Shown here: in pieces, positions 8,826 to 16,293 of the stretch
How positions within the stretch are numbered: the stretch's first letter is position 1
Layout of the letters: the number at the start of each line of letters is the position of its first letter
DNA from: an uncultured Oscillospiraceae bacterium
Lineage (GTDB): Bacteria; Bacillota; Clostridia; Oscillospirales; Acutalibacteraceae
Direction of reading: 5' to 3'
Assembly (NCBI GenBank): GCA_902489335.1
Contig: CABTZO010000006.1
Span: forward strand, 1-33,417
Length of the DNA: 33,417 nucleotides
Translations under genes and position numbers: made by a program
The notes under the pieces: generated by a model
The model's input: the letters and a program-made list of their open reading frames with translations, nothing else
Told to the model about the DNA's origin: nothing
Databases searched by the model: none

Positions 8826-9263
8826 ATGAAATTAAGAATAAAAAAATTAAACGAAAAGGCAAAACTTCCCTTCCGTGCAACAGAGGAAAGCGCGGGTCTT
8901 GATTTGTTTGCCTGCCTTGATGAAAACCTAACCTTAAAGCCTAATCAAAGGACTGTTGTTCCAACAGGCATATCTATTGAATTGCCTGCCAGTTACTGTG
9001 CATTTATTTATCCGCGTTCAGGCCTAGCCGTGAAAAACGGAATTACACTTTCAAATTGTGTCGGTGTAATAGACAGTGATTATCGCGGTGAAATCTGTGT
9101 CGGACTGATAAATCAATCAGATGAAGATTATCTGATTGCTCAAGATGAACGCATTGCTCAAATGGTTATACAAAAGGTTGAATTGTCGGAGATAGAAGAA
9201 GTCGAAAATTTATCCGAAACCAAACGTAATACCGGCGGTTTCGGATCAAGCGGAAGATTTTAA
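8826..9263 (+). CDS. dut: Deoxyuridine 5'-triphosphate nucleotidohydrolase (dUTPase)
   Basis: Hydrolyses dUTP to dUMP and pyrophosphate, keeping uracil out of DNA and supplying thymidylate synthesis. The 145-residue trimeric-type dUTPase shows the five family motifs: SAGLDLFA, PRSGLA, GVIDSDYRGEI (catalytic Asp), the region ERIAQMVIQ, and the C-terminal flexible arm NTGGFGSSG. ATG at 8826 is chosen because GGAG lies five bases upstream; an in-frame TTG at 8796 would place the start inside the hairpin. Its stop codon overlaps that of the convergent ABC ATPase gene. Confidence 0.95.
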   Translation: MKLRIKKLNEKAKLPFRATEESAGLDLFACLDENLTLKPNQRTVVPTGISIELPASYCAFIYPRSGLAVKNGITLSNCVGVIDSDYRGEICVGLINQSDEDYLIAQDERIAQMVIQKVELSEIEEVENLSETKRNTGGFGSSGRF

Positions 9264-10018
9264 TCTGACATTTTGGAAAGGAAGCTCTTTAGTCTGTCTG
9301 TTTTAGGAGAGTTTATAATCTCATCTGCCTTTCCATGTTCGATTATGTGACCTTCGTCCATAAAAATTATATTATCGGCAACATTGGCCGCAAAATTCAT
9401 TTCGTGGGTGACTATTACCATAGTCATCTTTTCTTTTGCCAAATTTTTTATAACTTTCAAAATTTCAACCGTAAGTTCCGGATCCAGAGCACTTGTCGGT
9501 TCATCGAAAAACAAGATTTTCGGATTGAGTGCCAAAGCACGAGCAATTGAAACCCTTTGCTTTTCTCCGCCTGAAAGTTCGCAGGGATAATTGTCTTTTT
9601 TGTCAGCCAAGTCTAATTTTTTAAGTAAATCCAAAGCCTTTGCTTCGGCTTTTTCCTTGGGAACTTTATAAACTGCGGTCTGTGCTTCTGTAATATTTCT
9701 CTCAACGGAAAAATGAGGGAAAAGATTAAAATTTTGAAAAACAAGTCCAAAATATCCTCTGATTTTTTCAAGCTCTTTTTTATTTGCATATTCAAACTTT
9801 TCATCTTCGCCCTTGCAAAGATAGTCATCAAAATATTTAACCGTTCCGCTGTCAGGGGTTTCAAGCATTGTAAGGCATCGAAGCAAAGTTGATTTTCCCG
9901 AACCGGAAGGTCCGATGATACACAAAACTTCCGCTTCTTGTAAATCAAAACTGATATCTTTCAATACTTCGTTTTCGCCAAATTGTTTTTTTAAATGTTT
10001 TACTTCTAATAATTTCAT
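9260..10018 (-). CDS. Polar amino-acid ABC transporter, ATP-binding protein
   Basis: A 252-residue ATPase of the GlnQ/HisP class driving uptake through the adjacent permease. Walker A is GPSGSGKST near residue 36, the Q-loop VFQNFNLFPH near residue 94, the signature LSGGEKQR near residue 148, Walker B ILFFDEPTSALD near residue 168, and the switch His is in VTHEMNFA. The gene is last in a binding protein-permease-ATPase order, four bases after the permease. The transported amino acid cannot be read from the ATPase. Confidence 0.93.
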   Translation of the reverse strand: MKLLEVKHLKKQFGENEVLKDISFDLQEAEVLCIIGPSGSGKSTLLRCLTMLETPDSGTVKYFDDYLCKGEDEKFEYANKKELEKIRGYFGLVFQNFNLFPHFSVERNITEAQTAVYKVPKEKAEAKALDLLKKLDLADKKDNYPCELSGGEKQRVSIARALALNPKILFFDEPTSALDPELTVEILKVIKNLAKEKMTMVIVTHEMNFAANVADNIIFMDEGHIIEHGKADEIINSPKTDRLKSFLSKMSD

Positions 10019-10022
10019 AAGC

Positions 10023-10709
10023 TCAAATCGTATAATATGAATAATGTTTTTCTATTCTTTCCATTACAAATGCAACTAAAGCATTGAATACATAGTAAAA
10101 TACACCTGCCATAAGGTAAGGCAACAATGAAGCTTCCTGAGACGCAAGTTGTTTTGAAATGGTAAACATCTCAACAACTGAAATCGCGAAAGCAAGAGAA
10201 GTGTCTTTTACAAGAGTGATAACTTCATTTGTAACAGAGGGTAAAATTCTCTTAATTGTCTGAGGCAAAATTATTTTGAAAAAAGTCTGAGTTTTCGAAA
10301 AACCCAATACATGAGCCGCCTCATATTGACCTGCTTCAACCGATTCAATTCCGCTTCTGTAAATCTCGGCAAAATAAGCCGCATAATTTATCGCAAAAGC
10401 TATTATTGTTGCGGTAAACGAAAAATCTAAATCCGGTATGAATCCTATGTCAAGCTTGTTTAACGGAATTTTAAAAAGAAAATAAGGTCCGAAATATACT
10501 ACTAAAAGTTGTAACATCAAAGGAGTTCCGCGCATAACGGAAATGTATATGCGCGAAACATTTTTAATTATTATATTTTTGGACATTCTCGCTTTGGCAA
10601 CCAAAAGTCCAAGTGGAAGTGAAAAAATCAATGTCAGAAAGAATATCCCGCAAGTCATCCACATTCCGTCAAGAAGCTCTTTGGTCATTGACGCCCAATC
10701 AATATTCAT
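10023..10709 (-). CDS. Polar amino-acid ABC transporter, permease protein
   Basis: A 228-residue integral membrane permease of the His/Glu/Gln/Arg family. It has about five membrane segments, the N-terminal ELLDGMWMTCGIFFLTL region typical of these permeases, and the EAA coupling loop (ESVEAGQYEAAHVLGFSKTQ, about residues 120-140) that contacts the ATPase. A single permease gene suggests a homodimer. It starts 9 bp after the binding-protein gene with AAAGGT upstream of the ATG. Confidence 0.92.
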   Translation of the reverse strand: MNIDWASMTKELLDGMWMTCGIFFLTLIFSLPLGLLVAKARMSKNIIIKNVSRIYISVMRGTPLMLQLLVVYFGPYFLFKIPLNKLDIGFIPDLDFSFTATIIAFAINYAAYFAEIYRSGIESVEAGQYEAAHVLGFSKTQTFFKIILPQTIKRILPSVTNEVITLVKDTSLAFAISVVEMFTISKQLASQEASLLPYLMAGVFYYVFNALVAFVMERIEKHYSYYTI

Positions 10710-10718
10710 AAATTACCT

Positions 10719-11534
10719 TTATTTACTCGGAATAGTTTCGATTATTGTATCTTCTAAACCATATTTCTGTGCAATCTTCTTGAATGTTCCGTCCTTAATC
10801 ATTTCATCAAGGGTTTCTTGAACTTCGTCTCTTAATTTTTCATTTCCCTTGAGGAAACCGATTGCGTATTGTTCTTTGGAGATTTTTTCATCGAGAATTT
10901 TGAATTTGTTGTTACCTTTTTTTGCGATTTGATCCTTTGCTACACCCTCATCAATAGCAATTGCGTCAACTGCTCCTGCTTCAAGGGATGTGAATGATGT
11001 AACGTATTCTTTTTGAATTTCAAGCTTTCCGAAAGAGTTCATCAAGTCTTTATGATCATCACTTTCAAGTGCGGCAAGTGCAGAAGAATCAGTTTGAACC
11101 GCAACCTTTTTGCCCTTTAAGTCGGCAAAAGATTTTATCGATCCGTCGTTTCTTACAACCATTACCTGAGTATTGTCGATATACGGACGGCTGAAAGTAT
11201 ATTTATCTTCTCTGCCGTTCATTGTAAATCCGTTCCAAATACAGTTGATCTGCCCGGCCTTGAGTTGAGCGTCTTTTGTATCCCAGTCGATAGCCTTGAG
11301 TTCAACTTTCCAGCCTCTTCTCTTTGCAACTTCTCTTGCTAAGTCAAGATCAAAACCTTTGTATTCGCCTTTTTCAACATAACCGAAGGGAGGGAAAGAC
11401 GAATCAAACCCCACGGCCAGAGTAAAATTTTTATCGTCTCCTTTTCCGCAGGCGGCGAATAAAAGACTGAGAGTTGCAAACAAAGTAGCAATCGCAGTTA
11501 TCTTTTTCACAATAAATAATTTACTTTTTTTCAT
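10719..11534 (-). CDS. Polar amino-acid ABC transporter, substrate-binding lipoprotein
   Basis: A 271-residue extracytoplasmic solute-binding protein of family 3. The N-terminus is a lipoprotein signal with a lipobox ending LFAAC (Cys about residue 29), so the mature protein is lipid-anchored outside the membrane. The mature part shows the family pattern: FPPFGYVEKGEYKGFDLDLA, followed by the W.G.TM region, and a second lobe with KGKKVAVQTDSSA. Charged side chains in the cleft fit a polar amino acid or cystine, but the ligand is not certain. AAGGAG lies seven bases before the ATG. Confidence 0.93.
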   Translation of the reverse strand: MKKSKLFIVKKITAIATLFATLSLLFAACGKGDDKNFTLAVGFDSSFPPFGYVEKGEYKGFDLDLAREVAKRRGWKVELKAIDWDTKDAQLKAGQINCIWNGFTMNGREDKYTFSRPYIDNTQVMVVRNDGSIKSFADLKGKKVAVQTDSSALAALESDDHKDLMNSFGKLEIQKEYVTSFTSLEAGAVDAIAIDEGVAKDQIAKKGNNKFKILDEKISKEQYAIGFLKGNEKLRDEVQETLDEMIKDGTFKKIAQKYGLEDTIIETIPSK

Positions 11535-11566
11535 ATCATAACTCCTTGGTTAAATATTACTTTGTC

Positions 11567-11596
11567 ATTGTAACATATTATCACGCTAAATTGCAA
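11567..11596 (-). promoter_or_regulatory. Possible promoter of the ABC transporter operon
   Basis: On the minus strand TTGCAA (11596-11591) and TACAAT (11572-11567) are 18 bp apart. The -35 falls inside the last codons of the hydrolase gene. No terminator separates the hydrolase from the transporter, so read-through is also possible. Confidence 0.4.
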
Positions 11597-12507
11597 CGGT
11601 CCATAAATTTTATAATATCTTCATAAATATCGGTCTTATTCAGTTCTTTCAAAAGTTCGTGTCTTTCACCGTTTTTATAAAAAATCACTTTTGGCTCAAC
11701 GCCGCGTTTTTTAATCTCTTCAACAGTTTTAGAAACGCCCTTTAAGTATTCGCCTATCGGATCCCCGTTTCCCGAGATAAACATCAGCGGAATGTTTTTT
11801 GGATAAGAATCGAAGAAATCATCGCTCGTACATTTTTTTGTCATTTCAAACATATCAAGATATCCTCGTAAAGAATAAAGATATCCGCAGAGAGCATCAT
11901 CGATATATGTTTGCACGGCTTTTTCATCTCGGTTTAACCAATCAACCGGAGTTTTCTTTTCCGTTTTTTTATTGTAAGCACCGAAAGCAATTTTATTAAT
12001 AAATTCACTGTGGTATTTCGGACCTTTGATTTTTATCATAGATTTAGTCAAAGCAATTCCCATAGGAAGCATAGGTTGAGGTCCGGTTGTAGAGCATAAA
12101 ATTACACCGTCGACCATATCTTTGTAATCCATCATAAAAATTCTTACGATAAATGATCCCATGGAGTGACCTAAAAGATAAATCTTTTTACCGGGATTGT
12201 CCTGTCTTATCAGATTTATGAAAGTCTTAAGATCCTCTTTGAAAACTTCTCCGCCACTATTATTTTCGCCAAAATATCCGAGAGGATGTTCTGCGTCGAT
12301 TGACGCACCATGACCTATGTGATCGTTTCCGTAAACTTTGTATCCCTTTGACGCAAAATATCTTCCGACTTCATCATAGCGGCCTATATGTTCAGCCATG
12401 CCATGCACTAAAACTAATACATCTTTTGTGGGGTTTTCCTCCGACCAACAAAGATAATTGATTTTCGTTCCTTCTTTAGATAGAAAATTTGAATTTAATA
12501 CTTTCAT
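11581..12507 (-). CDS. Alpha/beta hydrolase, monoacylglycerol-lipase-like
   Basis: A 308-residue cytoplasmic serine hydrolase resembling monoacylglycerol lipase or lysophospholipase. The oxyanion region VHGMAEHIGRY (about residue 33) and the GNDHIGHG segment are typical of this subfamily. The nucleophile is the Ser of GHSMGS near residue 116. The acid is probably the Asp in SGNGDPIGE near residue 248, and the base the His of GERHELL near residue 281. It starts with AGGAGGA just upstream and follows trpS across a hairpin. The physiological substrate is unknown; glycerides or lysophospholipids are a family-based guess. Confidence 0.85.
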   Translation of the reverse strand: MKVLNSNFLSKEGTKINYLCWSEENPTKDVLVLVHGMAEHIGRYDEVGRYFASKGYKVYGNDHIGHGASIDAEHPLGYFGENNSGGEVFKEDLKTFINLIRQDNPGKKIYLLGHSMGSFIVRIFMMDYKDMVDGVILCSTTGPQPMLPMGIALTKSMIKIKGPKYHSEFINKIAFGAYNKKTEKKTPVDWLNRDEKAVQTYIDDALCGYLYSLRGYLDMFEMTKKCTSDDFFDSYPKNIPLMFISGNGDPIGEYLKGVSKTVEEIKKRGVEPKVIFYKNGERHELLKELNKTDIYEDIIKFMDRCNLA

Positions 12508-12523
12508 GTCTCCTCCTAAACAA

Positions 12524-12555
12524 AAATCTTTCGTATTATTTTTTACGAAAGATTT
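12524..12555 (-). terminator. Intrinsic terminator after trpS
   Basis: A perfect 12-bp inverted repeat (12524-12535 with 12544-12555), an eight-base loop, and five T after the stem on the minus strand. It begins a few bases after the trpS stop and ends only about six bases before the ribosome site of the hydrolase gene. Confidence 0.75.
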
Positions 12556-12560
12556 GTAAT

Positions 12561-13553
12561 TTATAAACTGTAAAATCCGACTTTTTTCATTACTTTTCTC
12601 AAGGTCTTATTTGCAATGTATTCCGCTTTTTCGGCGCCGATTTTCATCTGTTTTTCCAAAAACTCTTTGTTTGAAACAAAGTCATTATATCTTTCTTGCA
12701 ATGGCTCAAGTTCTGACACAACAGCTTCCGCGACAGCCGCCTTAAAATCGCCATACAATACACCTTGAAATTCTTTTTCAGATTCCTCTATTGTTTGGTC
12801 GCGACAACAAGAATATATGGTAAGCAAGTTGTTTATTCCGTCCTTGCCCTCTTTATATATTATTTCTCCGTCAGAATCGGTAACCGCAGATTTAATTTTC
12901 TTTGTAATCTGAGCGGGAGTATCTGTAAGACTGATAAAACTTTTTTGATTTTCTTCCGATTTGCTCATCTTCTTTGTAGGATCTGTAAGAGACATTATTT
13001 TAGCTCCCGCAAACTCCTTGAACGGTTCCGGAACGGTGAATACATCTCCGTATATTCCGTTAAAGCGTTCGGCTATATCTCTTGTTATTTCCAAATGCTG
13101 ATTTTGGTCCTTTCCGACTGGAACTAAATTTGCGTTATACAAAAGGATATCGGAAACCATTAAGATTGGGTATGAAAACAGACCTACGTTTATGTTGTCT
13201 TTATGTTTCTGCGCCTTGTCCTTAAATTGTGTCATTCTCGACATTTCGCCAAATGATGAATAACAGCTTAAAATCCAAGAAAGTGAAGAATGTGCCGCAA
13301 CATGACTTTGAACAAAAACTGTTGAGTTTTCATTGTCAAGACCTAAGGCAAAGAAAAGAGCATACATTTCCAGAGTGCGACGACGAAGTTCGGAAGGTTT
13401 CTGTTTAACCGTAATGGCGTGCAAATCTGCGACAGCAAAAGTGCAGTCATAGTCGTCTTTCATATTGTTCCAATTTTTAAGCGCTCCGAGATAATTGCCT
13501 AAAGTCGGAGTTCCGCTCGGCTGAATTGCGCTAAATACCGTTTCTTTACTCAT
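12561..13553 (-). CDS. trpS: Tryptophanyl-tRNA synthetase
   Basis: Charges tRNA-Trp; a class Ic synthetase of 330 residues, the normal bacterial length. The N-terminal PSGTPTLGNYLGA segment is the TrpRS version of the HIGH motif, and KMSKS is near residue 196 in the MSLTDPTKKMSKSE stretch. The start overlaps the aminotransferase stop (ATGA), so the two are co-transcribed. No T-box leader was seen in front of the operon, though many clostridial synthetase genes have one. Confidence 0.95.
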   Translation of the reverse strand: MSKETVFSAIQPSGTPTLGNYLGALKNWNNMKDDYDCTFAVADLHAITVKQKPSELRRRTLEMYALFFALGLDNENSTVFVQSHVAAHSSLSWILSCYSSFGEMSRMTQFKDKAQKHKDNINVGLFSYPILMVSDILLYNANLVPVGKDQNQHLEITRDIAERFNGIYGDVFTVPEPFKEFAGAKIMSLTDPTKKMSKSEENQKSFISLTDTPAQITKKIKSAVTDSDGEIIYKEGKDGINNLLTIYSCCRDQTIEESEKEFQGVLYGDFKAAVAEAVVSELEPLQERYNDFVSNKEFLEKQMKIGAEKAEYIANKTLRKVMKKVGFYSL

Positions 13554-14737
13554 TTGAATGATTCAGCTGTCTTTGCCAATATTTGCATTCCCTTTACGAT
13601 ATCTTCATCGCTCGGATTAGAGAAATTCATTCTAAAACAATTAATATTTTGACCGTCAATCATAAACGAGCTTCCGGGAACAACCGCAACTTTATTTTCA
13701 AGTGCTTTTTTACAAAAATCTGACATATCAATATCGCCTTTGAGCTCACACCAAACGAAAAGTCCGCCCTCGGGCTTGTTATATGTAACATAATCTAAAA
13801 GATATTTGTCAATTTGTTCGCACATGAAGTCAACTTTTTTTCTGTAAATTGCTTGAAGTGACTTGAAATATTCCGGCATATTTGTTCTTTCAAGGAACTT
13901 GCTTACAAGAACCTGTGCAAAAAGGCAGGTATGAACATCTGTTGCCTGTTTTCCGACTATCATTTTAGCAATTAAATCTTTATTACCGATTACATATCCG
14001 ACTCTGATTCCGGGTGCCAAAATCTTTGAAAAAGTTCCCGCATATACAACGATTCCCTCATCATCGAAGCTCTTAATGTTGGGAACGTCTTCTCCGGAAG
14101 TTCTAAGTCTGCCATAGGGATTGTCTTCCAAAACAACAACCTGATATTTTTTAGCCAAGTCGTAAAGTCTTTTTCTCTTTTCAAGCGGCATTGTAAAGCC
14201 CATTGGATTTTGGAAATTCGGAATTGTATAGATAAATTTAACCTTACCCTTATATTTTTCGAGTTTTTCTTCAAGGTCTTCAATATTCATTCCGTCAGAA
14301 CCGACTTTAACTCCGACCAGATTTACATTGTATGTCTTAAATGTGTTTAGAGAACCTACAAAAGCGGGTTCCTCACTTAAAATTACATCCCCTTCATTAC
14401 AGATACATTTTGTAAGAAGATCCATAACCTGTTGTGCACCGCTTGTAATAAATAAATTATCTTCATCGGGATCAAAGGTTTTCTCGGCTTTCATTGCTTT
14501 TCTTATTTGTTCTCTGAGCGGTTCATATCCTTCTGAAACACCATATTTAAGAACGCCATAAGGCATTTCGGTAAAAATTTCATTTGCGATTTTGCCGAGT
14601 TCTTCAACCGGAAAAGCTTCCTGTGCGGGAGAACCGGCGGAAAAAGAAATAACCTCGGGGTTCTGTGTAAATTTAAAAAGTTCCCTTATTGCGGAGGGAG
14701 AAACATTAGATATTCTGTCTGCGAAACTGTATTGCAT
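13550..14737 (-). CDS. PLP-dependent aminotransferase (class I/II, LysN/ARO8-like)
   Basis: A 395-residue fold-type I aminotransferase without the GntR domain of MocR regulators. Visible features are SAGSPAQEAFP near the N-terminus, TSGAQQVMDLL (phosphate-binding region), IPNFQNPMG, EDNPYGRLR and the PLP lysine in GTFSKILAPGIRVGY. The C-terminal RMNFSNP supplies the carboxylate-binding Arg. Family members act on 2-aminoadipate, aromatic or branched amino acids, and the sequence does not decide. Being co-transcribed with trpS, and with IorAB elsewhere in the window, an aromatic substrate is attractive but unproven. AAGAAGG precedes the ATG. Confidence 0.88.
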   Translation of the reverse strand: MQYSFADRISNVSPSAIRELFKFTQNPEVISFSAGSPAQEAFPVEELGKIANEIFTEMPYGVLKYGVSEGYEPLREQIRKAMKAEKTFDPDEDNLFITSGAQQVMDLLTKCICNEGDVILSEEPAFVGSLNTFKTYNVNLVGVKVGSDGMNIEDLEEKLEKYKGKVKFIYTIPNFQNPMGFTMPLEKRKRLYDLAKKYQVVVLEDNPYGRLRTSGEDVPNIKSFDDEGIVVYAGTFSKILAPGIRVGYVIGNKDLIAKMIVGKQATDVHTCLFAQVLVSKFLERTNMPEYFKSLQAIYRKKVDFMCEQIDKYLLDYVTYNKPEGGLFVWCELKGDIDMSDFCKKALENKVAVVPGSSFMIDGQNINCFRMNFSNPSDEDIVKGMQILAKTAESFK

Positions 14738-14776
14738 ATTATACCTTCTTTATTCTGTTTTTCATTATTTATGGGT

Positions 14777-14805
14777 ATTTTATCACAGCCTCAATATTTT
14801 GACAA
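14777..14805 (-). promoter_or_regulatory. Aminotransferase-trpS promoter
   Basis: On the minus strand TTGTCA (14805-14800), a 17-bp spacer and an extended TGA-TAAAAT (-10 at 14782-14777). The -35 overlaps that of the divergent fba promoter. Confidence 0.75.
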
Positions 14806-14827
14806 TGTTACTGCTGCAAGGTATAAT
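14799..14827 (+). promoter_or_regulatory. Consensus sigma-A promoter of fba
   Basis: Exact TTGACA (14799-14804), a 17-bp spacer and exact TATAAT (14822-14827). This is a full match to the housekeeping consensus and fits a highly expressed glycolytic gene. Confidence 0.9.
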
Positions 14828-14863
14828 TTAAATGTTATTAAATAAATTAAAGAGGTGTTTTTT

Positions 14864-15802
14864 ATGCCACTCGTAACGACAAAAGATATGTTCAAAAAAG
14901 CATACGAAGAAGGATATGCAATCGGTGCTTTTAATGTAAACAATATGGAAATTGTTCAGGGAATTACAAACGCCGCAAAAAAATGTAATTCGGCCGTTAT
15001 TTTACAAGTTTCGGCAGGTGCAAGAAAATATGCATCCCATGAATACCTTATGAAACTTGTTGAAGCTGCGATAAACGAAACCGGTCTTCCGATTGCTCTT
15101 CACCTTGACCATGGTGCAGATTTTGAAATTTGTAAAAGCTGTATTGACGGAGGATTTTCATCCGTTATGATTGACGGTTCTCATCTTCCATATGACGAAA
15201 ACGTTGCTCTGACAAGAAAAGTCGTAGAATATGCTCATGACAAAGGAGTAACCGTTGAAGGAGAACTCGGAAGACTTGCAGGAATTGAAGACGAAGTCAA
15301 AGTTTCAGCCGAAGACGCAAGCTATACCAGACCAGAAGAGGTTGAAGATTTTGTTACAAAGACCGGAGTTGATTCTCTCGCTATTGCAATAGGAACAAGT
15401 CATGGTGCGTATAAATTCAAACCCGGTCAAAAACCTCAACTCAAGTTTGACATTTTGGAAGAAGTTTCAAAAAGACTTCCGAATTTCCCGATTGTTCTAC
15501 ATGGTGCTTCAAGCGTAAACCAGGAATATGTTAAGACAATAAATGAATTTGGGGGTAAAATGCCCGATGCTATCGGAATCCCCGAAGATATGCTCAGACA
15601 GGCTGCAAAAATGGCTGTATGCAAAATCAATATTGATTCCGACCTTCGTCTTGCAATGACATCGGCTGTAAGAAAATATGTTGCCGAAAATCCGTCGGAT
15701 TTTGATCCGAGAACATACCTCGGTGCAGGAAGACAAGCTGTTGAAGACTTGGTTGAACATAAAATTTTAACCGTCCTCGGCTCAAAGGACAGCGCAAAAT
15801 AA
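14864..15802 (+). CDS. fba: Class II fructose-1,6-bisphosphate aldolase
   Basis: Zinc-dependent cleavage of fructose-1,6-bisphosphate to glyceraldehyde-3-phosphate and dihydroxyacetone phosphate in glycolysis; 312 residues. Seen in order: the N-terminal AYEEGYAIGAFNVNN, the LHLDHGAD motif (catalytic Asp and zinc His, about residues 78-85), the VEGELG region, GTSHGAY with another zinc His, LHGASSV near residue 210, and NIDSDLR with DPRTYLG near the C-terminus. ATG at 14864 is preferred to the GTG at 14855, which lies within the AGAGGTG ribosome site. It has a full-consensus promoter and is followed 8 bp later by a small anchored-protein gene. Confidence 0.95.
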   Translation: MPLVTTKDMFKKAYEEGYAIGAFNVNNMEIVQGITNAAKKCNSAVILQVSAGARKYASHEYLMKLVEAAINETGLPIALHLDHGADFEICKSCIDGGFSSVMIDGSHLPYDENVALTRKVVEYAHDKGVTVEGELGRLAGIEDEVKVSAEDASYTRPEEVEDFVTKTGVDSLAIAIGTSHGAYKFKPGQKPQLKFDILEEVSKRLPNFPIVLHGASSVNQEYVKTINEFGGKMPDAIGIPEDMLRQAAKMAVCKINIDSDLRLAMTSAVRKYVAENPSDFDPRTYLGAGRQAVEDLVEHKILTVLGSKDSAK

Positions 15803-15810
15803 GCAGAAAA

Positions 15811-16260
15811 ATGAATAAGAAAATATTTATCTCTGTAATTATTTTACTGATAGGTGTTTTGATAGCGGAAAATGTTTACCTGATATATAGAAACAATCAT
15901 TCAACGAATGCTTTTATAAATCAAATAAACGAAGAAATGTATTTGGGGCTCAATTCAAACGAGCTTGAAAAAGATAAAACATTTTCTGCCGATAAAGGTC
16001 CTCGCGGTGACGGGACAGATGCTTCAATCTATAAAGTAAAAAATGACGAAAACTTAAAAGTCTTTATGAAAAAAGGTCCCGACCAAAATATTGAAGCTGA
16101 AATATCAAATGTTTTCAGTAAAGTAAAATATTCAGACAAAAATTTATTTAGCGGAGAATATTATTATTACGAAGTAAAGAAAGATGAAAACCTCAAAAAG
16201 TATTATCTTTTATATTCGCCGTCGGACAAGAAATTATATATCATTAGAGATTTAATCTAA
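15811..16260 (+). CDS. Small membrane-anchored protein of unknown function
   Basis: Family not recognised. The 149-residue product has one N-terminal membrane segment (about residues 5-25) preceded by a few Lys, then a soluble, highly charged extracytoplasmic part rich in Lys, Asp and Tyr. The pattern suggests a signal anchor rather than a cleaved signal, and there is no lipobox. It lies 8 bp after fba, has no clear ribosome site of its own and is followed by a strong terminator, so it is probably co-transcribed with the aldolase. No functional link to glycolysis can be read from it. Confidence 0.7.
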   Translation: MNKKIFISVIILLIGVLIAENVYLIYRNNHSTNAFINQINEEMYLGLNSNELEKDKTFSADKGPRGDGTDASIYKVKNDENLKVFMKKGPDQNIEAEISNVFSKVKYSDKNLFSGEYYYYEVKKDENLKKYYLLYSPSDKKLYIIRDLI

Positions 16261-16261
16261 G

Positions 16262-16293
16262 AAAAGCAGGTAGGGCAATCCCTACCTGCTTTT
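16262..16293. terminator. Bidirectional terminator between the fba unit and murD
   Basis: A 10-bp G/C-rich stem (16266-16275 with 16280-16289), a CAAT loop, and AAAA/TTTT flanks that extend the stem. It sits between convergent genes and has a T run in both reading directions. Confidence 0.85.

Noticed and set aside
14738..14863. T-box leader for the aminotransferase-trpS unit
   Set aside because: Only about 35 bases separate the -10 from the ATG, too short for a T-box, and no T-box core sequence is visible.
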